A DNA stretch of 64,000 nucleotides. Source: Faecalibacterium sp. I3-3-33 (GTDB lineage: Bacteria; Bacillota; Clostridia; Oscillospirales; Ruminococcaceae). Of the stretch, positions 35,603 to 42,633 are shown piece by piece. The notes beneath the pieces were generated by a model, which was not told the DNA's origin, searched no databases, and saw only the letters and a list, made by a program, of their open reading frames with translations. Within the stretch, counting starts at the first letter, position 1. Every line of letters starts with the position of its first letter. The stretch spans positions 1,302,001-1,366,000 of the forward strand of contig NZ_CP094469.1 of NCBI RefSeq assembly GCF_023347295.1, read 5' to 3'. The position numbers and the translations under genes were made by a program.

Positions 35603-35781
35603 TGACTGATGCTCCCTTTTGTCGCTGCGCGACATCTTCCCCCGGAGCGGGGGAAGTCTTTCCTCAAAGGGAGAGCTAAGAGCACTGCCGGAAACTTTCT
35701 CATTACATCTAATGCTTTAGCAATGGGCTTTAAACCTTGGCTCCCCCTTTGGGGGAGCTGGCGCGGGAGCGCCTGAGAGGG
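35603..35781. repeat. Cluster of dispersed mirror repeats, copies B and C
   Basis: A CTTCCCCCGGAGCGGGGGAAG palindrome (35636–35656) is followed by CTCAAAGGGAGAGC and TAAGAGCACTGCCGG (35663–35691; inverted relative to 28635). Then comes GGCTCCCCCTTTGGGGGAGC (35739–35758) with a TGGCGCGGGAGCGCCTGAGAGGG tail, like the end of copy A. No gene seen in 35559–35793. Confidence 0.75.
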
Positions 35782-35793
35782 CGCACGCCGTCT

Positions 35794-37212
35794 TTACGCC
35801 AGCGCACCCTTATCCAGCCATTTGCCACGCGCCATGCGCAGCAAAAACAGTGCGCCGCGGGTGCAAAGCTCGGCGCACATAGCTGCCCATACGCCCACCA
35901 GCCCGAAGCGGGGAGCCAGCAGCACCGCCAAGGTCAGCCGCACGCCCCACATACTGACAAGGTTCAGGATAAAGCAGCCGGTGCTGTCGCCCGCACCCTG
36001 CATGGAGCCGCTGGCCACGATGCTTGCCCCGAACATCGGCTCGGCAAAGGCTTCGATGCGCAGCACCCGCGCGCCCAGCGCGATGACGGCGGCGTCGGCG
36101 GTGAAGATGCCCATCAGCTGCGGGGCAAACACATACAGCCCCACGCCGGTAAGCGCCATGATGCCCATGCCCATGGCGGTGCACAGCCATGCAAAGCGCT
36201 TGGCCATGTCCCGGCGGTTTGCGCCCACGGCCTGTCCCACCAGCGCAAGAGCGGCGTCCTGAATGCCGTAGCCCGCCATGTAGCACAGGCTCTCGGCGCT
36301 GACACCCAGACTGTTGGCGGCAATGGCGGTAGTGCCCAGCCCGGACACGATGCGCACCAGCAGCACCTGTGCCGAGGACAGGGCGGCACGCTCTGCCGCC
36401 AGCGGTGCGCCCACCTTCCACACGTTATGCAGGCAGGCGCGGGTAATGCGCCACGAGCCGGGCTTGCGGATGCACAGCGGGCCGTCCCGCAGCAGCAGAA
36501 CGCCCAGCGCCAGCGTGCCGCCCACAGCGTTGGCAAGGGCTGTGCCCAGCGCTGCGCCCGGTACGCCCCAGCCCAGACCCCAGACCGTGAGGTTCTGGCC
36601 GAACACCGTCATCTCCCGGGTGGGGTTGATGAGGAAAAAGTTGAAGATGATGTCCAGCACGCAGGTGAACACACTAATAAGGCCCGGGGTCAGCGCATCA
36701 CCGGTGGAGCGCAGCATGGCGGCGTAGGTGCCCATGGCCATGATAAAGGGCAGGGAAGCCGACCATATTGCAAAATAGGCCGAGGCATTTGCCCGCAGTG
36801 CTGTGTCTGCGCCCAGCCACCCGGGCAGAAACCGGCTGATGCCTACGCCAAAGGCCGCTGCGGCAAGACCCACTACCAGATTGAACAGCATGGACTGCCG
36901 CAAAACGCCACGGGCGTCCTGCTGGCGGTCTGCGCCCAGATACTGCGCCACCTGAATGGAAAAAGCCATGCACAGCCCGGCCAGCATCCCGTGCAGCAGC
37001 CATGTGCTGGAACTGACAATGCCAATGGAGGCAGTGGCGGCGGCACCGATATGTCCCACCATGGCTGCGTCGATGTACTCCATGGCGGTGACCACGATCT
37101 GCTGCAAAATGGAAGGAATGCTCAGCGTCAGCGCCACCTGTGCGGTGTGGCGCAGCGGCACCTGCTCGCCCTGCCGCATTCGGGCAGAGAGCTGCTCAAG
37201 TGTAATGGACAT
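35794..37212 (-). CDS. MATE-family efflux transporter
   Basis: 472 residues, 12 predicted TM helices in two six-helix halves. The opening LTLSIPSILQQIVVTAMEYIDAAMVGHIG is the MATE signature, and the second half begins TRACLHNVWKVGAPLAAERA. It exports cationic or polyspecific compounds using Na+ or H+. AGGAGG precedes the ATG on the minus strand. It is unlinked to resistance regulators. A second, only distantly similar MATE gene lies at 59648. Confidence 0.9.
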   Translation of the reverse strand: MSITLEQLSARMRQGEQVPLRHTAQVALTLSIPSILQQIVVTAMEYIDAAMVGHIGAAATASIGIVSSSTWLLHGMLAGLCMAFSIQVAQYLGADRQQDARGVLRQSMLFNLVVGLAAAAFGVGISRFLPGWLGADTALRANASAYFAIWSASLPFIMAMGTYAAMLRSTGDALTPGLISVFTCVLDIIFNFFLINPTREMTVFGQNLTVWGLGWGVPGAALGTALANAVGGTLALGVLLLRDGPLCIRKPGSWRITRACLHNVWKVGAPLAAERAALSSAQVLLVRIVSGLGTTAIAANSLGVSAESLCYMAGYGIQDAALALVGQAVGANRRDMAKRFAWLCTAMGMGIMALTGVGLYVFAPQLMGIFTADAAVIALGARVLRIEAFAEPMFGASIVASGSMQGAGDSTGCFILNLVSMWGVRLTLAVLLAPRFGLVGVWAAMCAELCTRGALFLLRMARGKWLDKGALA

Positions 37213-37307
37213 GGAACCTCCTGCGTTGTGGGTGAAAACTACAGACTAATACATTATTATAGAGAGCCGCGGGAGAAAAGTCAATCCAAAGTGAATTTTG
37301 CCGCCGG

Positions 37308-37336
37308 GATTGATTTTTGGTCTAGGGCGTGATACA
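37308..37336 (+). promoter_or_regulatory. Promoter for the MraY-like gene
   Basis: TTGATT 37308–37313, spacer 17, TACACT 37331–37336. Confidence 0.6.
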
Positions 37337-37377
37337 CTCACAACGTACTATACAGAAAGAAAGAGGAATGTTATCTT

Positions 37378-38331
37378 ATGATCCAAATGCTTACCTCTGT
37401 CATCGGGCAGCGGGGCGTAGATGCCATGGCATTTTTGCTGGCGTTTGCTCTGACCGCTCTGACGGATTCCATTTTCCGCGATAAACTGCCCCACGACCAT
37501 GGCCGCGCCTTTGCGGTGAACGGCGAGCTTTCCAAGGGCAAGGCGCGTGGCTCCGGCCTGATTTTTGTGCTGTGTATCGCACTGGTGTCGCTGGCGTTTC
37601 TGCCCTTCACCACCGAGTATGTAGTGTATAATGTGCTGCTCATCGCCTCTATGCTCTCCGGCTATCTGGACGATGCCGCCGAAACTGCCTGGAATGAGTA
37701 CAAAAAGGGCATCATTGATTTTGTCATTGCGGTGCTGGCGGGTGTCACCTACCTGAACTTCAACGGCTGCGGGGTGCACTTTTTGCAGTGGAGTTTCACC
37801 CTGCCCTACGCGGTGTACCTGCTGCTCATCGTCATCCTCATCTGGGCAAGCATCAACGTGGTCAACTGCACCGACGGTGTGGACGGCCTTTCCGCCAGTC
37901 TGGCGGTGGTGACCATCGGCACCTATCTGCTGGCCTATAAGACCGAGTTGGGCACCTACGCCACCGCCGGTGTGGTGTTCATCGGTGCGCTGCTGGCCTA
38001 CCTGTGGCTCAACGCCAAGCCCTCCAGCCTGCTGATGGGCGACGCCGGCAGCCGTGCCATGGGCTTTTTCATCGCCATGCTGTCGCTGAAGTGCGGCCAT
38101 CCCTTCGCCTTCCTGCTGGCCGCCATCGTGTTTATCGCAGACGGCAGCCTGGGCATTTTGAAGATCAGCCTGAAGCGTTTTCTGCACATCTGGATCCTGA
38201 AAAACACCCTGACCCCCCTCCACGACCATGTGCGCAAGCGCAAGGGCTGGAGCGACGAGCAGGTGGTAGCCCGCTGGCTCATTCTGCAGTGTGTGGCCTC
38301 GGCTCTGCTGCTGCTCCTTGTGCGGGGCTGA
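37378..38331 (+). CDS. mraY: Diverged MraY-type phospho-MurNAc-pentapeptide transferase
   Basis: 317 residues, about ten TM helices. It transfers phospho-MurNAc-pentapeptide (or a related phospho-sugar) to undecaprenyl phosphate at the inner face of the membrane. Catalytic-type residues are present: LSGYLDDAAE (Asp pair, about 97–98), NVVNCTDGVDGL (about 160–171), GDAGSRAMG (about 221–229). However, the usual PTMGG near the N terminus is ARGSG, and the HHH motif of the last loop is HDH (LTPLHDHVRKRKGW). The gene is isolated from any mur/fts cluster. It could be a lineage-specific true MraY or a paralogue such as a WecA/TagO-like enzyme, though the last-loop context favours MraY. Confidence 0.78.
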   Translation: MIQMLTSVIGQRGVDAMAFLLAFALTALTDSIFRDKLPHDHGRAFAVNGELSKGKARGSGLIFVLCIALVSLAFLPFTTEYVVYNVLLIASMLSGYLDDAAETAWNEYKKGIIDFVIAVLAGVTYLNFNGCGVHFLQWSFTLPYAVYLLLIVILIWASINVVNCTDGVDGLSASLAVVTIGTYLLAYKTELGTYATAGVVFIGALLAYLWLNAKPSSLLMGDAGSRAMGFFIAMLSLKCGHPFAFLLAAIVFIADGSLGILKISLKRFLHIWILKNTLTPLHDHVRKRKGWSDEQVVARWLILQCVASALLLLLVRG

Positions 38332-38360
38332 TGCCTGTTACAATTTCCCCTGTGAAAAAG

Positions 38361-38397
38361 CAAGCCCGGAAAGTCTGCGGACTTTCCGGGCTTGTTC
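38361..38397. terminator. Bidirectional terminator between mraY and folD
   Basis: CAAGCCCGGAAAGTC…GACTTTCCGGGCTTG, 15-bp stem, with T/A-rich flanks on both sides. Confidence 0.85.
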
Positions 38398-38409
38398 TAT
38401 CCTAAAATG

Positions 38410-39270
38410 TCAGCACTCTACCCCGGCCTTTTTGCACGCTGCCTGCACCACATGGCCTACCAGCACCGAGGTGGTCACGGTGCCCACGCCGCCGGGCACG
38501 GGGGTGATGGCGTCCACCACCGGCTCTGCGGCGGCAAACTGCACGTCACCGCACAGCTTGCCCTCCTCGTTTACATGGATGCCTACGTCCACGACCGTCT
38601 GGCCTGCCCGCAGGCAGTCTGCGCCCACAGCCGCCATCTTGCCCATGGCCACCACCACGATGTCGGTTTGCCTGCACACTTCCGGCAGGTTCTGGGTGCG
38701 GGAGTTGCACAGGGTGACGGTGGCGTTTTCCCGGTCCAGCATCATGGCGGCTGGCTTGCCCACCACTAGGCTGCGCCCTACCACAACGGCACGCTTGCCG
38801 GAAAGGGGAACATTATAATAGTTCAAAATTTCCATGCAGGCCTGCGCGGTGCAGGGGGCGTAGCCCAGCTCTGTATTCGTGAACACTCCGGCAAGGGAAG
38901 CGTCCGTAATGCCGTCAATGTCCTTTTCCGGGCGCAGGGCGGCGCGGACGGTGCGGTCATCGAACTGCTTGGGCAAGGGACGGAACAGCAGACAGCCGTG
39001 GATGCCGTCATCGGTGTTCACCTCGTCCAGTACCCGGAGCAGCTGCTCCTGTGTGGCGTCGGCGGGCAGCACGAACTGCTTGACTGCGACGCCCACCTTA
39101 CCGCAGCGGGTCATCACGCCCCGCTCGTAGGAAAGGTCATCCTCCCGCTCGCCCACTCGCACCACGGCCAGCGTGGGGGTGATGCCCTTGGCTTTCAGCT
39201 GTTCGCAGAGCGCCGCGTTGCGCTCGTTCATGGCGGCCACCACCGGCGCGCCCTTTAAAATCGTTGCCAT
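38410..39270 (-). CDS. folD: FolD-family methylene-THF dehydrogenase, cyclohydrolase site altered
   Basis: 286 residues. NADP-binding Rossmann domain with GKRAVVVGRSLVVGKPAAMML (about 150–170) and the C-terminal TPVPGGVGTVTTSVL. FolD normally oxidises 5,10-methylene-THF and then hydrolyses methenyl-THF. In the catalytic cleft Tyr48 and Asp119 (KDIDG) are kept, but the Lys of the YxxxK motif is Val52 (LSYERGVMT) and the Gln of VQLPLP is Phe96 (CLLFRPLP). These changes predict a dehydrogenase without cyclohydrolase. ATG 39270 follows GAGGGAAA; the extension to 39351 overlaps fchA. fchA lies just upstream. Confidence 0.9.
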   Translation of the reverse strand: MATILKGAPVVAAMNERNAALCEQLKAKGITPTLAVVRVGEREDDLSYERGVMTRCGKVGVAVKQFVLPADATQEQLLRVLDEVNTDDGIHGCLLFRPLPKQFDDRTVRAALRPEKDIDGITDASLAGVFTNTELGYAPCTAQACMEILNYYNVPLSGKRAVVVGRSLVVGKPAAMMLDRENATVTLCNSRTQNLPEVCRQTDIVVVAMGKMAAVGADCLRAGQTVVDVGIHVNEEGKLCGDVQFAAAEPVVDAITPVPGGVGTVTTSVLVGHVVQAACKKAGVEC

Positions 39271-39292
39271 ATACTTTCCCTCATTTGTGATA

Positions 39293-39928
39293 TTATTTAT
39301 TGCGGAGTTTCCCGCTGACGGCGGTGAAGGTTTCGTCTGCCCGGGGCACAAACTCTGCCAGCAATGCGTCTGCCCGGGCGTCCAGTGCGGCGGCGCGGGT
39401 GCGGTCTGCCATCAGCTTGGTGTTAATAAACACATTCAGGCTTGCGGCCTGCAAGGCAGCCTTGCACAGCACGGCGGCGCAGCCTGCATCCGATACCGCC
39501 AGCACGCTGCCTTTGGCGGCGTACTGCCCGGCCAGCGCGATGCCCTCGGCGCACTTTTCCATGATTTGCAGCGGCACGGCGCTTGCACCGTCCAGTGCGG
39601 CTTCCAGTACAGCGGCCTTGTGCGCGGTCTGCTCCGGGGTGTCCTTGGGCAGACCGTAGGCCGCAGCCAGCGGCGCAAAGGCATCGGCATCGGCCTGTAC
39701 CAGCGCTTCCAGCTCCAGCCGCAGGGCCACGGCCCGGGCGTTCAGTGCCTGAATATCCGCTTCCACGGCGGCGTACTTCTTTTTACCGGTGGTCAGACAG
39801 CCCACCATGTTGCCCAGCGCCACACCGGCAGCGCCCACCAGCGCGGCCGTGCCGCCGCCGCCCGGCGTAGGCGCTTTGCTGGCAAGCTGTTCCAGAAATT
39901 GCGCGCAGCTTAAATCGTTCATTTCCAT
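39293..39928 (-). CDS. fchA: Methenyl-THF cyclohydrolase FchA (cyclodeaminase/cyclohydrolase family)
   Basis: 211 residues, all-helical. APTPGGGGTAALVGAAGVALGNMVG near residue 20 is the family signature, followed by helices with LVQADADAFAPLAAAYGLP. It converts 5,10-methenyl-THF to 10-formyl-THF (or deaminates formimino-THF in the homologous domain). Its start overlaps the end of the MTHFS gene by 10 bases and folD follows 22 bases after its stop, so MTHFS–fchA–folD form one operon. AGAGGGG precedes ATG 39928. It probably supplies the hydrolase activity that the neighbouring FolD lacks. Confidence 0.88.
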   Translation of the reverse strand: MEMNDLSCAQFLEQLASKAPTPGGGGTAALVGAAGVALGNMVGCLTTGKKKYAAVEADIQALNARAVALRLELEALVQADADAFAPLAAAYGLPKDTPEQTAHKAAVLEAALDGASAVPLQIMEKCAEGIALAGQYAAKGSVLAVSDAGCAAVLCKAALQAASLNVFINTKLMADRTRAAALDARADALLAEFVPRADETFTAVSGKLRNK

Positions 39929-40500
39929 GTGTAGATACCCCTCTCTGTTACAAAGGCGTCCAGCCGCTGGTCGTGGGCGTCCACGGCGGCGCGGGGGACG
40001 CGCTGAACCTCCAATGCAATGCCGATCTTCACCGCCCGGGTGCAGCGGGGCAGGTAGCGGTCGTAGTAGCCCTTGCCCATGCCCACCCGGTAGCAGTCTG
40101 CGTCAAAGGCGGTGCAGGGCACCAGCACCAGATCCAGCTGCTCCGGCTGCAAAAGGGTGGAGCGCTCCGGCACCGGCGCACGGATGCCGTACTGTCCCAC
40201 CGCCCAGCCGTCCGCGCCCGGCACGGCTGCGGTAAGGGTAAATCCCTCGCCGCACACCGGGTAGGCTACCGTCTTACCCTGCCGGACAGCTTCGGCAGCC
40301 ACGGCTGCAAGGTCAGCTTCGCCCCCAAAGGCTGCGTAGAGCAAAAGGGTATGGGCAGTGCGGTAGGCGTCCAGTTCCAGCACCCGGCGGCACAGCGCCG
40401 CATTGGCGGCGGCGCGCTGCGGCGCATCCAGCGCTTTGCGGGCGGCACGGCCTGCAGCGCGCTGCGCCTGTTTTTCCTCGGCAATGGTCATACAAAACAT
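39919..40500 (-). CDS. 5-formyltetrahydrofolate cyclo-ligase
   Basis: 193 residues. ATP-dependent conversion of 5-formyl-THF into 5,10-methenyl-THF, the substrate of FchA. Signatures: a basic Arg/Lys N-terminal helix (AGRAARKALD), LLLYAAFGGEADL, and MGKGYYDRYLP near residue 140 (the phosphate-binding loop, normally GxGxGYYDR). It overlaps fchA, giving a self-contained folate-interconversion unit. Start ATG 40500; MTI at 40491 is a possible alternative. Confidence 0.9.
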   Translation of the reverse strand: MFCMTIAEEKQAQRAAGRAARKALDAPQRAAANAALCRRVLELDAYRTAHTLLLYAAFGGEADLAAVAAEAVRQGKTVAYPVCGEGFTLTAAVPGADGWAVGQYGIRAPVPERSTLLQPEQLDLVLVPCTAFDADCYRVGMGKGYYDRYLPRCTRAVKIGIALEVQRVPRAAVDAHDQRLDAFVTERGIYTWK

Positions 40501-40616
40501 CTCGCTTCACCTGTGAAAGAGGATACTTGAAAAATATACAAAATCGACAGCGCATTTTTATACAAACATAATAAACACTTCAGACAAAAAAAGCAAGCCT
40601 TTTGGCGAAAAGAGGA

Positions 40617-40645
40617 TTGAAGCCGCCGCCGCTTTCTGCTATGAT
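40617..40645 (+). promoter_or_regulatory. Promoter for glyA
   Basis: TTGAAG 40617–40622, spacer 17, TATGAT 40640–40645. It is divergent from the folate operon. Confidence 0.65.
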
Positions 40646-40721
40646 TATCTTACAGCAGCAAGCGCCGTGCGGGCGCTGCGCTGAGAGAATCTACAATATT
40701 TTGTGGAGAGGGGCAAGTAAA

Positions 40722-41975
40722 ATGTACAAGGATATGATGGACACCATCGGCATGGTCAATGCAGCCGACCCGGAACTGGGCGCAGCCATGGAGCGGGAGC
40801 TGACCCGTCAGCGCGAGAACATTGAGCTGATCGCCAGCGAGAACATCGTTTCGCCCGCCGTGATGGCAGCCATGGGCAGCGTGCTGACCAACAAGTACGC
40901 CGAGGGTCTGCCCGGCAAGCGCTACTACGGCGGCTGTGTCTATGTGGATGAGGTGGAGAATATTGCCATCCGGCGCGCCTGCCAGCTGTTCGGGGCAAAG
41001 TACGCCAACGTCCAGCCCCATTCCGGCGCACAGGCCAACCTTGCCGTGTATTTTGCCCTGCTGGAGCTGGGCGATACCGTTATGGGCATGGACCTTTCGC
41101 AGGGCGGTCACCTGACCCATGGTTCCCCGGTGAATATGTCCGGTAAAAACTACCACTTCATCTCCTACGGCGTTGGCGCAGACGGCGTCATCGACTACGC
41201 CGAACTGGAAAAGCAGGTGCGCAAGGTGCGCCCCAAGATGCTGGTGGCAGGCGCTTCTGCCTACCCCCGCGCCATCGACTTTGAAAAGCTGGCCGAGATC
41301 GCCCACGGCTACGGCGCATACCTGATGGTGGATATGGCGCACATTGCCGGTCTGGTGGCGGGCGGTCAGCACCAGAGCCCCGTACCCTACGCCGACGTGG
41401 TGACCACCACCACCCACAAGACCCTGCGCGGACCCCGCGGCGGCCTGATTCTGACCAACAACCCCATCATTGCCAAGCGCATCAACTCGGCAGTGTTCCC
41501 CGGCACACAGGGCGGCCCTCTGGAGCACGTGATTGCAGCAAAAGCCGTCTGCTTTGGCGAGGCACTGAAGCCGGAGTTCAAGGAATATGCCCGCAAGATC
41601 GTAGAAAATGCACAGGCGCTGGCTGCGGCCTTGCAGCAGCGCGGGGTCAAGCTGGTATCCGGCGGCACCGACAACCACCTGATGCTCATTGACCTGCGGG
41701 ACGAGGAGTGCACCGGCAAGGACTTGGAGCAGCGCTTGGACAGCGTGCACATCACCGCCAACAAGAACACCGTCCCCGGCGAGACCCGCAGCCCCTTTGT
41801 GACCTCCGGCGTGCGTCTGGGCACCCCGGCTGTCACCACCCGCGGCATGGGTGCAGCCGAGATGCAGGTGATCGCGGACTGCATTGCAGACTGCATCTGG
41901 CACTATGAGGAGAAGAAAGACGAGATCAGCGCCCGCGTTCTGCGCCTGACCCGGGAGTTCCCGCTGTACCAGTAA
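40722..41975 (+). CDS. glyA: Serine hydroxymethyltransferase
   Basis: 417 residues, PLP enzyme moving the serine C3 to THF and giving glycine and 5,10-methylene-[14 protein letters not shown] near 33, [15 protein letters not shown]-like [21 protein letters not shown], and the PLP-lysine motif [14 protein letters not shown] near 230 are all intact. GGAGAGGGG lies before ATG 40722; the frame open to 40602 crosses the promoter. It is divergent from the folD–fchA–MTHFS operon, so production and use of methylene-THF are physically grouped. Confidence 0.97.
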   Translation: MYKDMMDTIGMVNAADPELGAAMERELTRQRENIELIASENIVSPAVMAAMGSVLTNKYAEGLPGKRYYGGCVYVDEVENIAIRRACQLFGAKYANVQPHSGAQANLAVYFALLELGDTVMGMDLSQGGHLTHGSPVNMSGKNYHFISYGVGADGVIDYAELEKQVRKVRPKMLVAGASAYPRAIDFEKLAEIAHGYGAYLMVDMAHIAGLVAGGQHQSPVPYADVVTTTTHKTLRGPRGGLILTNNPIIAKRINSAVFPGTQGGPLEHVIAAKAVCFGEALKPEFKEYARKIVENAQALAAALQQRGVKLVSGGTDNHLMLIDLRDEECTGKDLEQRLDSVHITANKNTVPGETRSPFVTSGVRLGTPAVTTRGMGAAEMQVIADCIADCIWHYEEKKDEISARVLRLTREFPLYQ

Positions 41976-41993
41976 AAGCGAACCATAAATAAT

Positions 41994-42046
41994 AAGGCAT
42001 CCGCAGCCGTTCTGCCAAGCGTGCAGGGCTGCGGATGCCTTTTGCT
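41994..42046 (+). terminator. Terminator after glyA
   Basis: AAGGCATCCGCAGCC…GGCTGCGGATGCCTTTTGC. Confidence 0.8.
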
Positions 42047-42065
42047 ACAAAAAAGGAGAAGAACG

Positions 42066-42581
42066 ATGGAAAGCTTGGGACTTTTGCATCTGTATTACGG
42101 CGACGGCAAGGGCAAGACCACAGCCGCCATGGGACTTGCCCTGCGGGCACTGGGCAGCGGAAAACGTGTAGTCATCGTGCAGTTTTTAAAGGGCGGGCAG
42201 AGCGGCGAGATCCCGCTGCTGGAGCAGCTGGGCGCCACCGTTTACCGGGGCAAGGCCGGGCAGAAATTCGTCTTTCAGATGAACGAAGCCGAAAAGGCTG
42301 CTACCCGCGATCTGCAAAACAAAAATCTTGCGGCGGCGCTGGCGCAGCCCTGTGATCTGCTGGTGCTGGACGAAGCCGGCAGCGCGTGGGAACTGGACAT
42401 GGTGGACAAAGACCTGCTGCAGCAGGCGGTGCTGCACCGCCCCGCCGGGCAGGAGTGCGTCCTGACCGCCCACGCCGCCCCCGGGTGGATGCTGGACGCC
42501 GCAGACTACCTCACCGAGATGTGCTGCCGCCGCCATCCCTACCAAAAGGGCATCGCCGCACGGAAGGGCATTGAGTATTAA
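42066..42581 (+). CDS. cobO: Cob(I)yrinic acid a,c-diamide adenosyltransferase (CobO/BtuR)
   Basis: 171 residues. Adds the 5'-deoxyadenosyl group to cob(I)alamin or its precursors. P-loop GDGKGKTTAAMGLALRALG near residue 11, VVIVQFLKGG, and LLVLDEAGSAWELDMVD near 110 define the CobA/CobO/BtuR fold. Slightly shorter than enteric BtuR. AAGGAGAA precedes ATG 42066. No other cobalamin gene is in the window, so salvage of cobamides is more likely than synthesis. Confidence 0.9.
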   Translation: MESLGLLHLYYGDGKGKTTAAMGLALRALGSGKRVVIVQFLKGGQSGEIPLLEQLGATVYRGKAGQKFVFQMNEAEKAATRDLQNKNLAAALAQPCDLLVLDEAGSAWELDMVDKDLLQQAVLHRPAGQECVLTAHAAPGWMLDAADYLTEMCCRRHPYQKGIAARKGIEY

Positions 42582-42589
42582 GATTGTGG

Positions 42590-42630
42590 CAAAAGGAGTT
42601 GTTGCACAGGATGTAACAACTCCTTTTGTG
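42590..42630. terminator. Bidirectional terminator between cobO and the helicase
   Basis: AAAAGGAGTTGTT…AACAACTCCTTTT stem with flanking T/A. Confidence 0.85.
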
Positions 42631-42633
42631 GTC

